Below, piece after piece: positions 39,801-53,300 of a stretch of DNA of 64,000 bases. Under the pieces are notes generated by a model. The model was not told the DNA's origin and ran no database searches. It saw only the letters and a list, made by a program, of their open reading frames with translations. Both the position numbers and the translations under genes were made by a program. Each line of letters opens with the position of its first letter. Position 1 is the stretch's first letter. The stretch comes from Pelodera strongyloides (Eukaryota; Nematoda; Chromadorea; Rhabditida; Rhabditidae), in contig JAANDG010000581.1 of assembly GCA_036852015.1 (NCBI GenBank), positions 27,199-91,198 of the forward strand, given 5' to 3'.

Positions 39801-42800
39801 TGGATGTGTTTGTTGAATTAGCCGCGATCACCAATGAATCTTTCGTGTAAAGTTTTACGATCCGGGTCATTTCAAACGGCAAAACCCAATTTATATGCCA
39901 AAATCTGGCTGATACACAAAGTTCGGATTGCATTGAGCGCGAACGCAATTTGGGTTGGTTTTTGCTCCAAGTAGTGGTTATACCAGAAAGTGAATACTTG
40001 CATTAGAATTAGGCACGCGGGTATTTCGAAGCTTCAAGAAACTGTCGTACGATTTTTGCACTTAACTTAACTTGACATATATGCATACGACCTGTTTTCT
40101 CTCTCACTGTATGAAAAGAAATTTTCAATAACTTCGTATCGCATATAGATATTCTATCATATTAACAACAATTCCTCTTGGTTACTAGAGCCGTATCTTA
40201 CGCTTTCTATCACAAGAGATAGTTAAAATATGCATCTTCTTCCATAAAAATAACCTACCACTCCATGCATATTTGGACGTTTTTTTCTAATAATTTTGTT
40301 AGCAAGAGTGAAACAATTTGGTTAAGAATGTAGTAGGACATTGCGGACAAGGGCTTTGTCTCTTGTTCAACGGGCTTTTTGTTACTCGGAACAACTAATT
40401 GCTCTGATTTCCCTTCAATCCGCCTAATTGTGCAATCTACCGTATTTCCATCCAACAAATAATAGAGTGTTTGAATGAATGGGCCCAATTGTTCGATTAA
40501 GACACCATAAATGCTCACTTCTCCTCTCCTTCACAATGGATCAGTCATAAACAAGTGAATGCCACTAAATGTGTTTGCGATTTGGAAAACCCAATAGCCC
40601 TACAACAACTTAAAACAGGAAGTCGTCAGCATTAAGCGCGATGGTATACCTCAATCTAAGACTACATAATTTTACCTCGAAATAGTCCATTGAATTTTCG
40701 TTCCAGTTTGGTGGCAAGTCTTAAATGACGGCCAGCCAGCTTAGCTGCGCGAGTTTAAATTGTCCAAACATTTACACTTTCTAATTGTGACGCGAGGAGA
40801 CCTTGTTATGAACTGGTTAACTTACAGTATTTAGTGTGCAAATAAAGTGGTATTATTGAGCGCCCTGAAGGGGTATCCGATAATTGCGGCAATTTGAACG
40901 ACTTTTCGCCTTTTATTTTGTGCTCACGGCTCAGAGGATGCCGCACTGCCTATCGGTCCCCAATTATTAGAGCGCCTATTGGAGACAGTTCTCGGGGCAA
41001 TGATCTGTTCAGAGCTGACAATAGTTGTATGCAAATTAGATGCGGGTCGTCACACATCAATACAAAACGCATCTTCAAACATTCAATTATCTACCAACTT
41101 CGCTTAAACATCTGGACACCACGATCAAAAGGGGGTGTAAGGTGAAATACAATAAAATGCTAAATAGTAGGATATCGGGCAAAATTTAAGCAATGAAGAT
41201 GAAAACCTTTTACTTCTATAAAGCCCGTAAAATAATTCTATGAAAAAAATCTCTTCAAATAGTCAGTGCACATTATTTACATTTCAGGATATCCAAAGCA
41301 TAAGTTTGATAGAATGTGGGTGGTAACATTCCAGATCAGTTTGTGCTAAAAGAGCAATATACTGATTCTGAAAACAGTTATGATAAACTGCAAGAAAAAC
41401 AGACATTCCTCTCTTTGACGGAGAGAGTTTCTGGTTGATTAGAATTCTAACTTGTATTCAACAAATCAGTCAATCAAACATTTAATAAAACTAGAGAATG
41501 GTCTTCATTAGCGAAACTGGCAGAAGCGTACCCGGAATAGATTGTTCCGCTGTGTTTGTCGGCTCAAAAGTGCTAAATACTATGGTCAGCAAACAGAATT
41601 ACGGAAGGCGGACGGCCGTGCTTTACGCTACCGCATCTGCGCCACGAACAGTCTTTGCGAGTATATGTGCAAGTGGGCTGAAACTATCAATGTAGCCTCC
41701 TAATTGGGACCCGGGGTAGATGGTGACATGTACAATATTTATACACTCGTAAACATATTTCATTTGTACTTACTTACTTTTAATAAATATGACATGGTAC
41801 TGCGACAATCCAAAACACAAGACTGGGGCTTCCATCAAAAATCACATCGTACAATCCTTACAATTCTATGCACGTATAGTAAATACAGATGAATAGAGCG
41901 GCGAGCGAAATCGGACATAGCATTATCTGGCAGCCAACAATGAGTGGCTCGAATTGTGAAAGTAATACGTCGAAAAGCACTGTGCTAGCAACATATTTCC
42001 GTTGAATCGCCCTCGACAAAAGATGTAAATTGGTTTATTTCATGGTGATACACTGCTGAACAATATTCGCTATCGGATTTTTTGTGTCAAATTTTCTACT
42101 AGCTTGAATTCATAACATGTATATATACAACGCGAGATACATAATTAATCATAAACATCTTATTTTAACTGGCCATGGATAATAAATAATTAGTGATGTT
42201 GTAAACGGTTTGCTCAGGTTGTCATGACATGCCTCTCAATTACAAGGAGCTGTCAATTTCCACCACAGAACATGTGTCAGCTTTACACACAGAAATGACA
42301 CACGATCGCTCATTTTGCCGGCTTACTTACATGCTCATTACTGATTATTTGGTGTTTTCTTGTGGCATAGGAACCTACTCGCAAAGTATGTGCTTTTGTG
42401 CACTTTCAAACATTCTCTGCACACTTAACTGAGCAAGGTGTTACCAATGTTATGCCCACTTAGTTATGTATGTTTGGCTAGACAAACAACATATAGGTCT
42501 TACCTGGGTTGTCTTCAGCCAAATGTATTTTTGTCTAACCACGCAATTAAGTGGAATGACCGAGTGCAATGAACACGCTCTGATCTCTGAAAACAATTCC
42601 TAAGCAATTATTGTTTTCATTTTACAAATAATCTAACCGTGTAGGTGAAATTGAATCTCGTTGAACACCACCAAATTGCATGTTAAGGAGCGTATTCGGA
42701 GCGCGTGATTAAATTTTGTTTCTTTCAAATTTGCGAATTTGCCACACGTCGACCAAGACAATATTGCGTTTTGGTGGAGAGGAGGCCTCATCCACTAAGG

Positions 42801-45800
42801 AGACAAATTAGACAAGCAATTCACGGCCCATTCAGGCGATTATGAGATTTTGCTTTTGTCTGATGGAGATGCCGCCAAATTTGGAAAGGAAAGGATAAAC
42901 AGGGACCGGAGAACTGAGAATTACAAAACATAGCATTTTAGCCACACATTTTCGAATTATCTTTTAATTGATAACCCAACACACTTAGGTTTTGTTCCAG
43001 AATTTCTTTACTGTTGTGCCAATCAAATAGAGCCGACCTGACAAAACCGAAAGGAACATATTTGAACCATTTGTTGATCACAACTCCTATTTCTGCAATT
43101 CTATTACAGGAAACGATTTATGAATGCTTTTCTAACTTGGGTACTGAATGAAAGGGAGAAAGACAGTCATTGACTTAAAAGGTGTGAAGATGAGTGATTG
43201 GGGACGAATGAGATGAAGAAACTGATTGATATGCAGCCTTGATGCACGGCATGCGAGCAAAACGAAACACAACTTAGCGCCTGCACAGGTTGATTTTCAA
43301 TTAAACAAACACAAACGATTTATACACATAGTTAACTTCTTGGCGTTATACTTTGTCTTTGGAAAGGCAACGAGGAGTAGGTATGTGTGTTAATGCAACT
43401 CAACAATAAGAAATCGTGTAAATGTTGAGTTTGGTAGTGCAGAAGAAGCACGGAAATACGAACCACCTTCAGAGAAAGTAGTAAAACGCCTTTAGAAAAG
43501 ATATAGTAGTCAGTTCAACGGTGAGTTCATGTATGTACAGTACTTGAAATGGATAAACGGATAGATTTTGCATAAGACAGAACGCAAAGCGTTTCCAGCA
43601 TGAATACAAATGCAACAGTCGCGCCTAATGGTATCACTCGTGCTCGTTTTTTCGCAGCCTGAGCAGTAATTAATCGGCTCCATAATGAAGAAGCGCTTCT
43701 TTGAAAACGGAGCAGCCACGCTCGCCATTCTATAGCAATTAATTATCTCATTTGCTATGTGCGCGATTGCTGATAAAATCAACGCTAACATTTTACAGAC
43801 GAAACTTATCCCGGCGATGTTTACTAGATAAGAAAACAACACTAAGGTAGCATAAACGTTCGAGAACACGGGCACTGCGGTCCGATACGGTTCAGAATAC
43901 AAATTGCAACCAAATTTTTATCAAAATGTTTTTCATTCGATTCAAACTTCTTTTCTTTATTGCAACAAGTACATCCTATCAATACCCTCCTTTACACTTT
44001 TCCTTATATTACTGTAACTTTATTTACTTCCTTTTTTTAATCAAATCAATCAATAAAATGTTTGTTCTCACCGGGCCAGGGTACTGCCCCAATTATATAT
44101 CCCTTCTGCTGAATCAGTTTTGGTGTCCGCAGTTTCTCGCTAGGAAGGTCCTCCGTCCTCTTGAAAAGGATAAAAAAATATCTGTATGATTTGAGAAATG
44201 CAACACAGAATACCGACTCCACATCCAATCAGGTGGGAAGAGAAAATCTGCCTATCTACCTGATGGTGAGCATCTTTCGACAATTGTTAGAGCAAAACAC
44301 TATTCAAGCGGCTATGCTAAAGCCATGCATACAAAATCCTGAATTATGGACAAATACTACCGGAAGTAGGTGTACCGGAATTTGACGGGAAACACAGTGG
44401 TGTGGAAGTCCAAGTTCTCTGCTCCTTCCCCATCTGGGCGCCGTGCCGGGAGTTCTCCTCCACCTCTCGATGTGTGTTGTCGGTGAGTATTTTGCCTCGA
44501 CATTTTTTTGAATTTGTTTAGAATTCTTTGAATTTGTCAATAATTCAGGATTTTGTATTGTCCGTATACAAACAGAACCTAGGATACAATACGTCCATAT
44601 GGAAAAGCGCAATAATCTAATGATGCAATAAACTGCTGCTGATCATAAATTTCACAAGTGTATGGTGTGAGTGATTTTGCAAATGTGACGTATATTGTGA
44701 AGAAAACGACTAGGACCTGTGATTTGTAAGCTTTCTTTTAGTGGTAACAAACGAAAAACAATTTAGCATTGGCAAAAGATACTACGTGTGTGATGTCAAA
44801 ATGGAGTACGCAAACATAAAGAGTATCATTTTTTATTGAAACTATGAAGAAAAAGAATTATATTCGTCATGCGGCCCTCGAGCAGCGGCCCGTTGTTTTC
44901 TCTTTAAATATTGGAAAGTAAACTTTTAATTTGATGGAGTTGAAGATCGTTCATTGCAAATACTGTGCGCAATTTTAAGATTTATTGTGTTTGGTTGAGT
45001 CAAGTAAACTGAAAGTGAATTTAAGCGTTTGCAATTGATTTATTGGGGACCATATATCGGCTTGATCGGGCGAGTGATACATGATAACACAATAGAAATC
45101 CCCCTGATTGAACCTATCAACTGTTTATTTTCATTTTTAACCTGTCATTTTGTCTTAAAGTGTAGTGCATCATAATAAGATCAGCAGAAACTAATATACT
45201 AAGCAGGAGAAGCCTTGTAGTTAAACTGAGTAACGTTCCAATAACTGTTTATGCATTTCCTAGTTTGTTAGTTTTCAATCTACCACCTGTTATGTTCTAT
45301 ACTAATAATCTGCAAATGCAAACAACACGCAAAATACCTGATTCGACAAAAATATCATGTATTGTATCATGTCTGTCCTGACTCTAAAATATCATGTCCT
45401 GACGTAAGCTCTCAGCACAACTATCTCCAATGAAACTTTTCTTTTTTATTTAATCTTTCACACAACAATTACCCACATAGAGTTATTGAATTTTCCTCGT
45501 GACGCTCTTGTCATGGTACATACAGAAAAACTGTGGATGTTCCACTTTGGAGATAATAGACTGTTGTATTCTACACTATGTGTGAGACAGGTAGCGCTTT
45601 ATTGTAAATCGAGCACGTAAGCAGAAATCAACAGGCTACTTTCAATTGCCGCGCTTCTATTTCTGCTTCAATTTCAATTATACGAATTCGGAATTCCAAA
45701 TTTCGGAAAATTTCACTATTTATGTTTATTTTCTTATTCATTCTCAATTAACATATTATGGTACATATTGTATAAACTTAGTCATGTAATTTCTGCCTTT

Positions 45801-46206
45801 TTTTCTGCCCCATTGACCTTCTCTTCGTCATCCCACAGCTATAAAATTTTTATTAGTAAAACATACAACCTTTTTATTACACCTGCGAGAGTGCATCACG
45901 CCTACAGGCGAAAAGAAATTTTATAAAAAAACACTAGTGAAACCAATTGTATTAAGAGCAGACAACAGTCTTATCGAGCCACAAAGGGCTGATTCGTGGA
46001 CAGTCCTCATGGCTCCGTGGTGTAGGTCACGCTTATTTATTGTGAAACGTAGTAAGTATTTATTTTTAGTTAATGTCGAGTTCTTTGTTCTTTGGTAATT
46101 AAAATTTTATAGTGCCCGTCTTCTTGGCTTGCCATACATATGTGAACAGTGCCGCTTTTTACACGTTTTGATTAACAGTTTTATCCTCCTGCTAATTTAT
46201 ATATTT

Positions 46207-46231
46207 ATATATATATATATATATATATATT
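46207..46231. repeat. (TA)n microsatellite
   Basis: A short pure run of TA dinucleotides, about 110 bases from the hAT element. Confidence 0.95.
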
Positions 46232-46338
46232 AGCCGGCTTGAATCAATATACGTTAATTAGGAAATACATTTAGATTTCCAAATCAATGTGTGGTCTTGG
46301 TGAAAGAAATTCTGACGCTCGAGAATAGTTTCCGCCAA

Positions 46339-46346
46339 CTTACGTC
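46339..46346. repeat. Target-site duplication, left copy
   Basis: CTTACGTC here is repeated exactly at 47,182-47,189, flanking the transposon. Eight bases is the hAT superfamily length. Confidence 0.93.
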
Positions 46347-47181
46347 TAAAGTGGTGTCAAAACGGCTATTTTTTGCAGCCGGCTACGCATCATGCGGTTT
46401 TATAGCCGAGCCGCTTTTCTGTCAGGGCGTGGCTACGGCTATAGCCGTAGTCGCTACAAAAAAAGGATGCGGCTACGGCTATATCCATAGCCGTTTCTTG
46501 AACAAAGAGCGGCTATGGCTGTAAGCCAATATATTGGCAGCGTGAATAGTCGGCTATTCTAAGCAGCTAAATATCATTTTTTTGAAAAGAGGTGAAAAAC
46601 ACTTTATTTATCGCAAATTTCAAAATACGATGTCATTATGCAAAAAGCATGCGTCAAACAAGAAAAATATACGCTAAGATGAATCCAAAAATGCGCAAAC
46701 AGCTGCCTAACGACAAATAATGCAACTGTTTGTAATTTGAACACAATATAAACTCAAATAATGGCAAATTTTCTAATAAAACACAATAAAGTTATTAAAT
46801 AATGACATTTTTGGGCCCGATAAAAAAAGTAGTTTTCGATCGATTCCCGATAGAAGATTGTTTCTAATATAATATTACGGTGGTTTTGGTGCTTTATAGG
46901 CAAAACCGTGCAAATTTCAGAAAAAAAACTCGAAAATTCATATGTATTCATTTAAAATAGCCGAATATTTATGTATCCTAATACTGTTATTCGGCTTGTC
47001 GAGTAGCCATCTTTACAGCTGAGCAGATATGCGGCTCGGTGCGTAGCCGCTGCAGTGGCTACCCGTGAAGCCGGCTATGACTGTATCCACTGCAATGAAT
47101 ACGCGTAAAGCCGGCTTTCCGTGTATTCACAGAGCGGCTAGCCGGATCGGCTATTTCTGTAGCCGATTTAACACAACTCTA
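46347..47181. mobile_element. Non-autonomous hAT transposon, 835 bp
   Basis: The ends read TAAAGTGGTGTCAAAACGGC and, inverted, TAGAGTTGTGTTAAATCGGC (18 of 22 terminal bases match, counting two further bases, TA). Both fit the hAT terminal consensus YARNG. An intact 8-bp duplication (CTTACGTC) flanks the element. About 200 bases at each end are packed with CGGCTA/TAGCCG words in both orientations, as in the subterminal repeats that hAT transposases bind. The AT-rich middle (about 46,560-46,970) has no transposase frame, so it must have been moved by an enzyme made elsewhere. The intact duplication argues for a fairly recent insertion. Confidence 0.92.
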
Positions 47182-47189
47182 CTTACGTC
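47182..47189. repeat. Target-site duplication, right copy
   Basis: CTTACGTC, identical to 46,339-46,346. Confidence 0.93.
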
Positions 47190-48115
47190 CCTTATTGTTA
47201 GTCGAATGAACCGTGCATATATATGAGTACTTGTTGAATGTCCAATTGGCCAACTTCATGGACAATATCTTCACACTACATCTGATCCAACCAGAAAATA
47301 CTAAATTGTTGGTTACATCTTTCAGCAATTCAAACCCATCACTGATGTCTACTGACAATTCACTTGTTTGTTGTACACTCTATTTGAAATAAAGTCTGAA
47401 ACAGTTGTCTTTAGGAATCCTTTACTGACAGATATTCACTGTTGATAACTGCAAGAATGGGAAAAGGTGTTACTAAGATTATTGTCGAAAAGCCGATGAT
47501 AAAATATAATGCATACGAAGTAACAGCAGCAAAGACATACACACGGATTAGAATGTTTTGTAGGGAAGGCAAGAATGAATCATACAATCTTGATAAAAAA
47601 GGTTAATAAGAAAGTAATAATCACAGAACTTGGGACTGTTTGTTTCTATTTGTACAAGCCGAGAAGAACTAGTCTAACGGGAGAACACAAGCAAAGTAAT
47701 ACATTGCACAAGTAAAGACAATTGTTTTGAATCCCAGGAACATTTCGGATGATACAAAGAACTCGCCTTCTATCAAAGCGCGCGCTCCGCGAGTATAGAA
47801 TCCAATACAATTGTCATTCTATCGCTTTTGATGTGAAAAGGAAAACAAATTATGTTCTAAAACACAAAATAAACACTGAGCGGAAAGTCAGTCAAAGTCC
47901 TAGAGGAAATTTGTGTCATATAAATACATGGGTAGTGTCACCACCATAACCGCTGAGCGGCAGTTAAATAAAATGAACAATATTTAACATAGACTAGATA
48001 GCGTGAATGTATTATGACAACTTCTGTGTGTGAAAGTTTATCCTAAGAACGGGCAGGAATCCCAATGGGTTAATGTACACATGCAATACAGAACTAATAA
48101 ACAATTAGCAACATT
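47190..48115. other. 3' flank of the GPSM gene
   Basis: No exon recognised. I did not find a clear AATAAA on the minus strand close to the stop. The plus-strand open frame at 47,749-47,949 looks fortuitous. Confidence 0.4.
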
Positions 48116-50361
48116 CTAGTTGGTAGCATTCGGGTGCAGGTGAGCTCTCTGCTCATCGATTCTGCCAGCTTGCATTCGCAAAACGAGTGCGGTGATATCA
48201 TCCTCAGGAATAGTCACGGCACCGGTAAGGCCTAAAGGCGAGAATAATTACTGTTCTGTTTATGAATGTTGTCAGCCGAAGGATAAGTAAATGCTAATTC
48301 ATTCACGCGCTCTAGGAAGGGTACCCTGCGAAAGATTGCATAAGTTGAATGTTTTTTTAGCTTTAAGTACACACCTTGTGGACTTGCGGGCTCCTGAGAA
48401 TTTGTCTGTCGTCCGCCCAATTCACTTCTTTGTTCATTGAGGCGTTCACTCTGTGATCGAAGCACCATTTCATAAAGATGATCGTCAACCTCTGGACTTT
48501 CCAATGTTGAGTTATTGCGCTGCTCACTAAAACCATTACCAATTAGTGAAGAAGACAACAAACAAAATACAATATTTTCCTAAATTATAGGACATGTTTT
48601 CGACGTACAAAATAAATTGTTTCAAAATACCTGGACAGCTTCTGCAGTATCTCCACGCGATCGTGCAGCCCGGGCAGTATTAAATTGGCTCGTTGCTCAT
48701 CCATGCGTCTAGCTTGAGCATTGATGATCATATCAATTATGGCCTCCGGTCCATCTAAAAGGAAAGCTTGGAAACTGACTTTATCGAAACTGCCTCTCTG
48801 ACCCATACAAATCCCTTACACATCACCACGTTCTAGCCAACCGATAGAATACCGAATATCTAGCTGAGACAATTACACTGCACTTTCAACTACGCAAAAC
48901 TATTAAGAAAACCCAGAGAGTTGGAGAAAAATATTATTATAACAGGTGTGTGCTGCAGAAAGATGGTGGAGAAAAAAAACTAGTAGTATTTATTCTTAGT
49001 AGTAAACTAAGAATAATCGTGAAATGTGAAAGGGTGTAAGTGAAGTGACAGACGTTATGTTATGGTGTGATTTACAAAAAAACATGCTGTTATCAATTCA
49101 TGCAACTAAAATAAAATCATGCAACGGACAACCTTTACTGGGTACTGTACTGTTCTTCCTCCACATGGATTGCTGAGGCTGACGGATGGAGTGCTCCTTT
49201 GCAGTGCTGACTGAGGACACCGATCCACAAGTAGGAGTATCAGATCTCATCGGAAAGTCATATGACTGACTCGCAGGTGAGGTGCTTCGATGAGCAACGC
49301 CGCGCTTTGGTTTCTTCGGCGGCTCACTTGTAGATGACGTCGACGCACAATCAGAATCGGCACAACTGAGGTTAACCGCCGAACGACCCAACCTGTTGTT
49401 GAACAATTCGGGTGTTAAATGACCGCGAGAGTGAAGGTTTACAGCTGATCCACACAACCGGTTGGAAGCTAGTGTGCATGGATCAGGATTATAAGTGATT
49501 CTGATCTTGTTTCTGTCAGGAACTGAGGGCTTGCGTAGGCTCTTCAACGAAGCAATCCGGGAGAGTATCGATGAATTGCTTGCAATGTTATGAAGAGTTT
49601 GCGGAGTTTCCCGCAGTGAACTTATTAGAGCTGAATCATGAATTGAGCCAGCCAGACGACCGAAGATGGAGCCGCGACGCTCTCGAACTACAACAGAAAT
49701 ATATTTTATTAACGCCTTCGGAACTGAAGGAATGTAAAACGGTGACCACCATAAAATGGGCAAGTCTGGAGAAGCGCGGGGTGTGAATACTGAGGTTCTG
49801 GAAGCGGTTTTGTTAGTTGGAAGTAGCTCGCTCAGGTTCGATGGGAAAATATTTGGAGAATATATTGCGTTGCAGGAGGAGAAGCTTTCGATGGTATATA
49901 CATACGAAACGATATGGGGCAGACAAACGACGGTCTAACAAGGTACAATAAGCGACAATAAGAGAAAAAGCGGGGTACGACACACTTGACACAAACACAA
50001 AACATGTTGTAATACGTTTGACGGCTACCAAAACATGGCAATGTGACATAAACCGCCGCTACACATAGGAGAAGGAGGAAGCGTGACAAGATCAGAAAAG
50101 CAAAATTTATACACCAACCGCCAGGAGACACGGATAGGGTGTCCGTCTGTCTGGGTCCTTTCCGATTTGTTACATCACTCAGAATAGTGGGATCACACCT
50201 GGAATAATTCCAATGATAAATTAATTTTAGATTGAATTTGCCGAATTGCAGTTAATAACTCGCCCAATTACTCACCTTTGCTCATCCAGACGCTTGCTCT
50301 GCATTCGACTAAGCAGGTCGAAGAATTCATCCTGTGATAAGGCGCTTCCAGTCCACGAATG
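48116..50361 (-). other. ags-3: GoLoco-encoding exons
   Basis: GoLoco 1 is in exon 50276-50361 (DEFFDLLSRMQSKRLDEQR). GoLoco 2 is in 48631-48754 (EAIIDMIINAQARRMDEQR), 3 in 48375-48526 (LYEMVLRSQSERLNEQR) and 4 in 48116-48231 (ITALVLRMQAGRIDEQR). Motif 3 has Asn where the others have Asp before EQR. Each motif occupies a single exon. Confidence 0.95.
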
Positions 50362-53300
50362 CTGAAACCATTAATGTTTGTCAACTATGGAACTTAACCA
50401 ATTTATAGCATCAACTCTCTAACTCCTGAAACGTCCATTTCATCCTCTCCTGCTATGTGTACCTCTACCTCGGTTCTATGTATTATTGTTTACCTTTTGT
50501 GTCTTCTCCTTGTGATGCAGTTCCCCATCCGAATGATACGCTGACATTCTACTTAGACCGCAATCAGAGGTCGTTGTGGCTGTTGGTTCCCTTCTGTCCT
50601 CATAGATACTCGCCAAACTAGCGGACAGTCTCAAATTCTGAGCATCCGGGTCGGAGCAACTATCCAAGCACACCTAAAACAAAGTGTCTTAACTGAAAGA
50701 TGACGGCTTATCGATAGGTCCTTCATACATGAGAGAAATCACCATCGACATCGTTTTGTTATGCTTTGTGACACCAAGAACGCAAGCATATGTTCGCTAA
50801 GTACATAATCGACATGCATGAAGATGAGTTGAAGGGACAAAAAATCTTTAAATTGCACTCTAAATTTATTAAGCAAATGCGAATGAGACAATCTGACTAG
50901 GAAACGCGAACTAACCAATATGGACGGAAACCAATCAACCGGAATGTGTGTTTTCTTTACGTGGAATGTGTCTTACCTCTCCGTCTTTAATCATCTGAGC
51001 TCCACCTTCCCTGATTGTCTCACGAAGACCTTCATTTGCTGATTCGATCATGCTCACGTCGCTCATCTGAAAAAATCAGTGTAGGGTCAAGCGTCAAAAA
51101 ATTACAATTAGATACGCTGTCGTAGACGTTGGTTAAATACTGGGGAGCTTGTAACCTCATGGCTCGTGGCCATGTAATACGAGACGATTGAATCGCTAAT
51201 ATGTGCTTAAAGCTAAAAAACATTTCTGGGTTTTTTCATGAAACGTGACTTATACATGAAAAAACATGGTCCGAACATAAAAGGTTAACGTTAACGTTAT
51301 AACCTTTACCTTAACCTATTATCACCAGTACCGACAACGAATAATTTTTATGACAACAAGTCTATGTGGGTTTATTCGCTTGGGAAACAACGCTTTCTCG
51401 TAAAGTATCGGAAATTTTGGTATTCGAAACAACCAATATACACACGTACTAAGTTATAGAATATAATGTAATTCAAAATAAAGAAGGCAATACCTTAGTT
51501 CGACCGAAAAATTCAGAACAATATGTATACTAAAAATAATTTCGCTAAACGAACCACTACAGGATAACTATACAAATTCCAGCAACCAAATGAATGCTCA
51601 AACTCTTTAGTTGTACGGCTGTAAATACTGCAAAACTAATAAGTTACAAAAGGATTTACGCCAGTATGTTTCATCTCTCAGGAGAATAGGCACGCAAGCT
51701 TAATCCAATGGAACTATAATTGGTGCTCTGATATCTAATTACAATGTTGTTTGTTCTTCTAACCCACAATTTGCCTTCCTTCTTAGTACTATCAACACTT
51801 ACAGCACTGTACAGTTTCACACTAACTAAGCTGAGAGCTAACATCAGACAATTTTTTTAGATGTGGGTGTTGTGAATATGTGACCAAAATAAGCGCTTTA
51901 ATTCCGAAAGCAATGAAAGCTATTCGGGGACGATGGCACGCAATAGAAAACACCAACTAGAAGTTAATGAAGAAACAAGGGACGAATCAAAACATGCAAT
52001 GCAAAAAGTATTCCACTTTCTTACTACTCGACTCGCCTTGGAATAAGGAACTAATTTAGATGCTCAAATGTTTACCTTAATGGATTCTGACGAACAACGT
52101 TCTATTTAAACAGAAAAATATTCCACCTGCTTGGGGCCGCATGTGAATTTGACTAAAGGCACAATCAGCTTACCACCGAAAGCGATGATAACAAGAAAAT
52201 ACAATTGTCCGAATACCGCTCAAACCTATGGATAGTTAATTTCGAGTGTACGAAATGGATGCAATGGACATCTGATGACCAGACTGCCATGCTATTAACG
52301 TTGTCGAATGGAAGTATTATTATGAGACAGAATTCACTGTCTGCGTTCGCAAAGGTCGTTGCATTCCTAATGACACCGGTAATTGTGAGCCTCTAAGTGC
52401 AGAAACGAAGAGGAGACAAGTCGATTCAGCAATGGAAAAAACACATGACGAGGTAATCGAAAAAAAACGAACAAGGAAGAATGATTGCACAATTCAAAAA
52501 AAGTGAAAAAAGGAACCATCATTTGAATCCCTAATTTAAATTTTAGCCTTAATCTTAGCGAATTATGCATTGACATGGTCAACGTATTGGGATGGCACTA
52601 CTGTACTACACGTGTGCATGCGAGAGTATGCCCATGTTAAATGCAATTTGGGCAGTTATTCCATACAGTTGAATGTATAATTGTCGATTGTGATAATACA
52701 AAAAGCGCCATATATATCCAATAAAATTCCACTTGGCAAAACCACAAGAATCTCAATAAATGGAAATGAGCAAGGACCGGAAGTGATACTCAATATTCCT
52801 ACTCGCAAGCTCACAGTACGAATCAAACGGATTGTTCCACATGCAAATTGAATTCAAGGAATCATGGACTTACAGTTAGAGAAACAGGTGCAAATGAAGA
52901 TAAGCCTATAAATTTCTAACCAACTCGAGTAATTACATGTGAGAACTTTGCTCATGATACAACTAATATTCAGTGGAACATAACACAAGTAATTGAAGAG
53001 GAGAAAACACCTTGATTTCCAGGCGTAGAGTGCTGAGCTCCACCGCAAAGTATTGCTATTTACAAACGCTGCGGATCTTGAAAATCGAGCACATTTGCCT
53101 TGCAACTCTTGTGCAGTGAACTCTTTCCCTTCTTTGATAGATCGGCTAGGGTTTTTGGCCAAAAGAGTGAGGAGAAGCGTGAAATAACACATCGAAAAAA
53201 TAAACAAGTTGTGAAACAACGTTCCGTCAGGAAAGAGGGGAATTATGATAGTTGCAAAGGAAAAGCATGAAAACATATAAGCTAAAGGAAGCTTGTGTAT

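Larger units (their letters stand above)
27526..46338. other. About 19 kb without recognisable exons, upstream of alr-1
   Basis: I found no exon chain on either strand. Open frames (43,510-43,902 minus, 130 codons; 39,553-39,948 minus, 131; 37,219-37,614 minus, 131; 33,506-33,820 minus, 104) have no recognisable domains. A missing 5' exon of alr-1 may be here. The size and position fit a regulatory domain of a developmental gene, but that is inference. Confidence 0.45.

Noticed and set aside
43510..43902. 130-codon minus-strand hydrophobic open frame
   Set aside because: No signal of conservation or splicing; typical chance frame on a T-rich strand.
46010..46060. tRNA-Val-like 5' half (GGCTCCGTGGTGTAGGTCACG)
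   Set aside because: Only an A-box-like stretch is present; no anticodon arm, B box or acceptor pairing follows.
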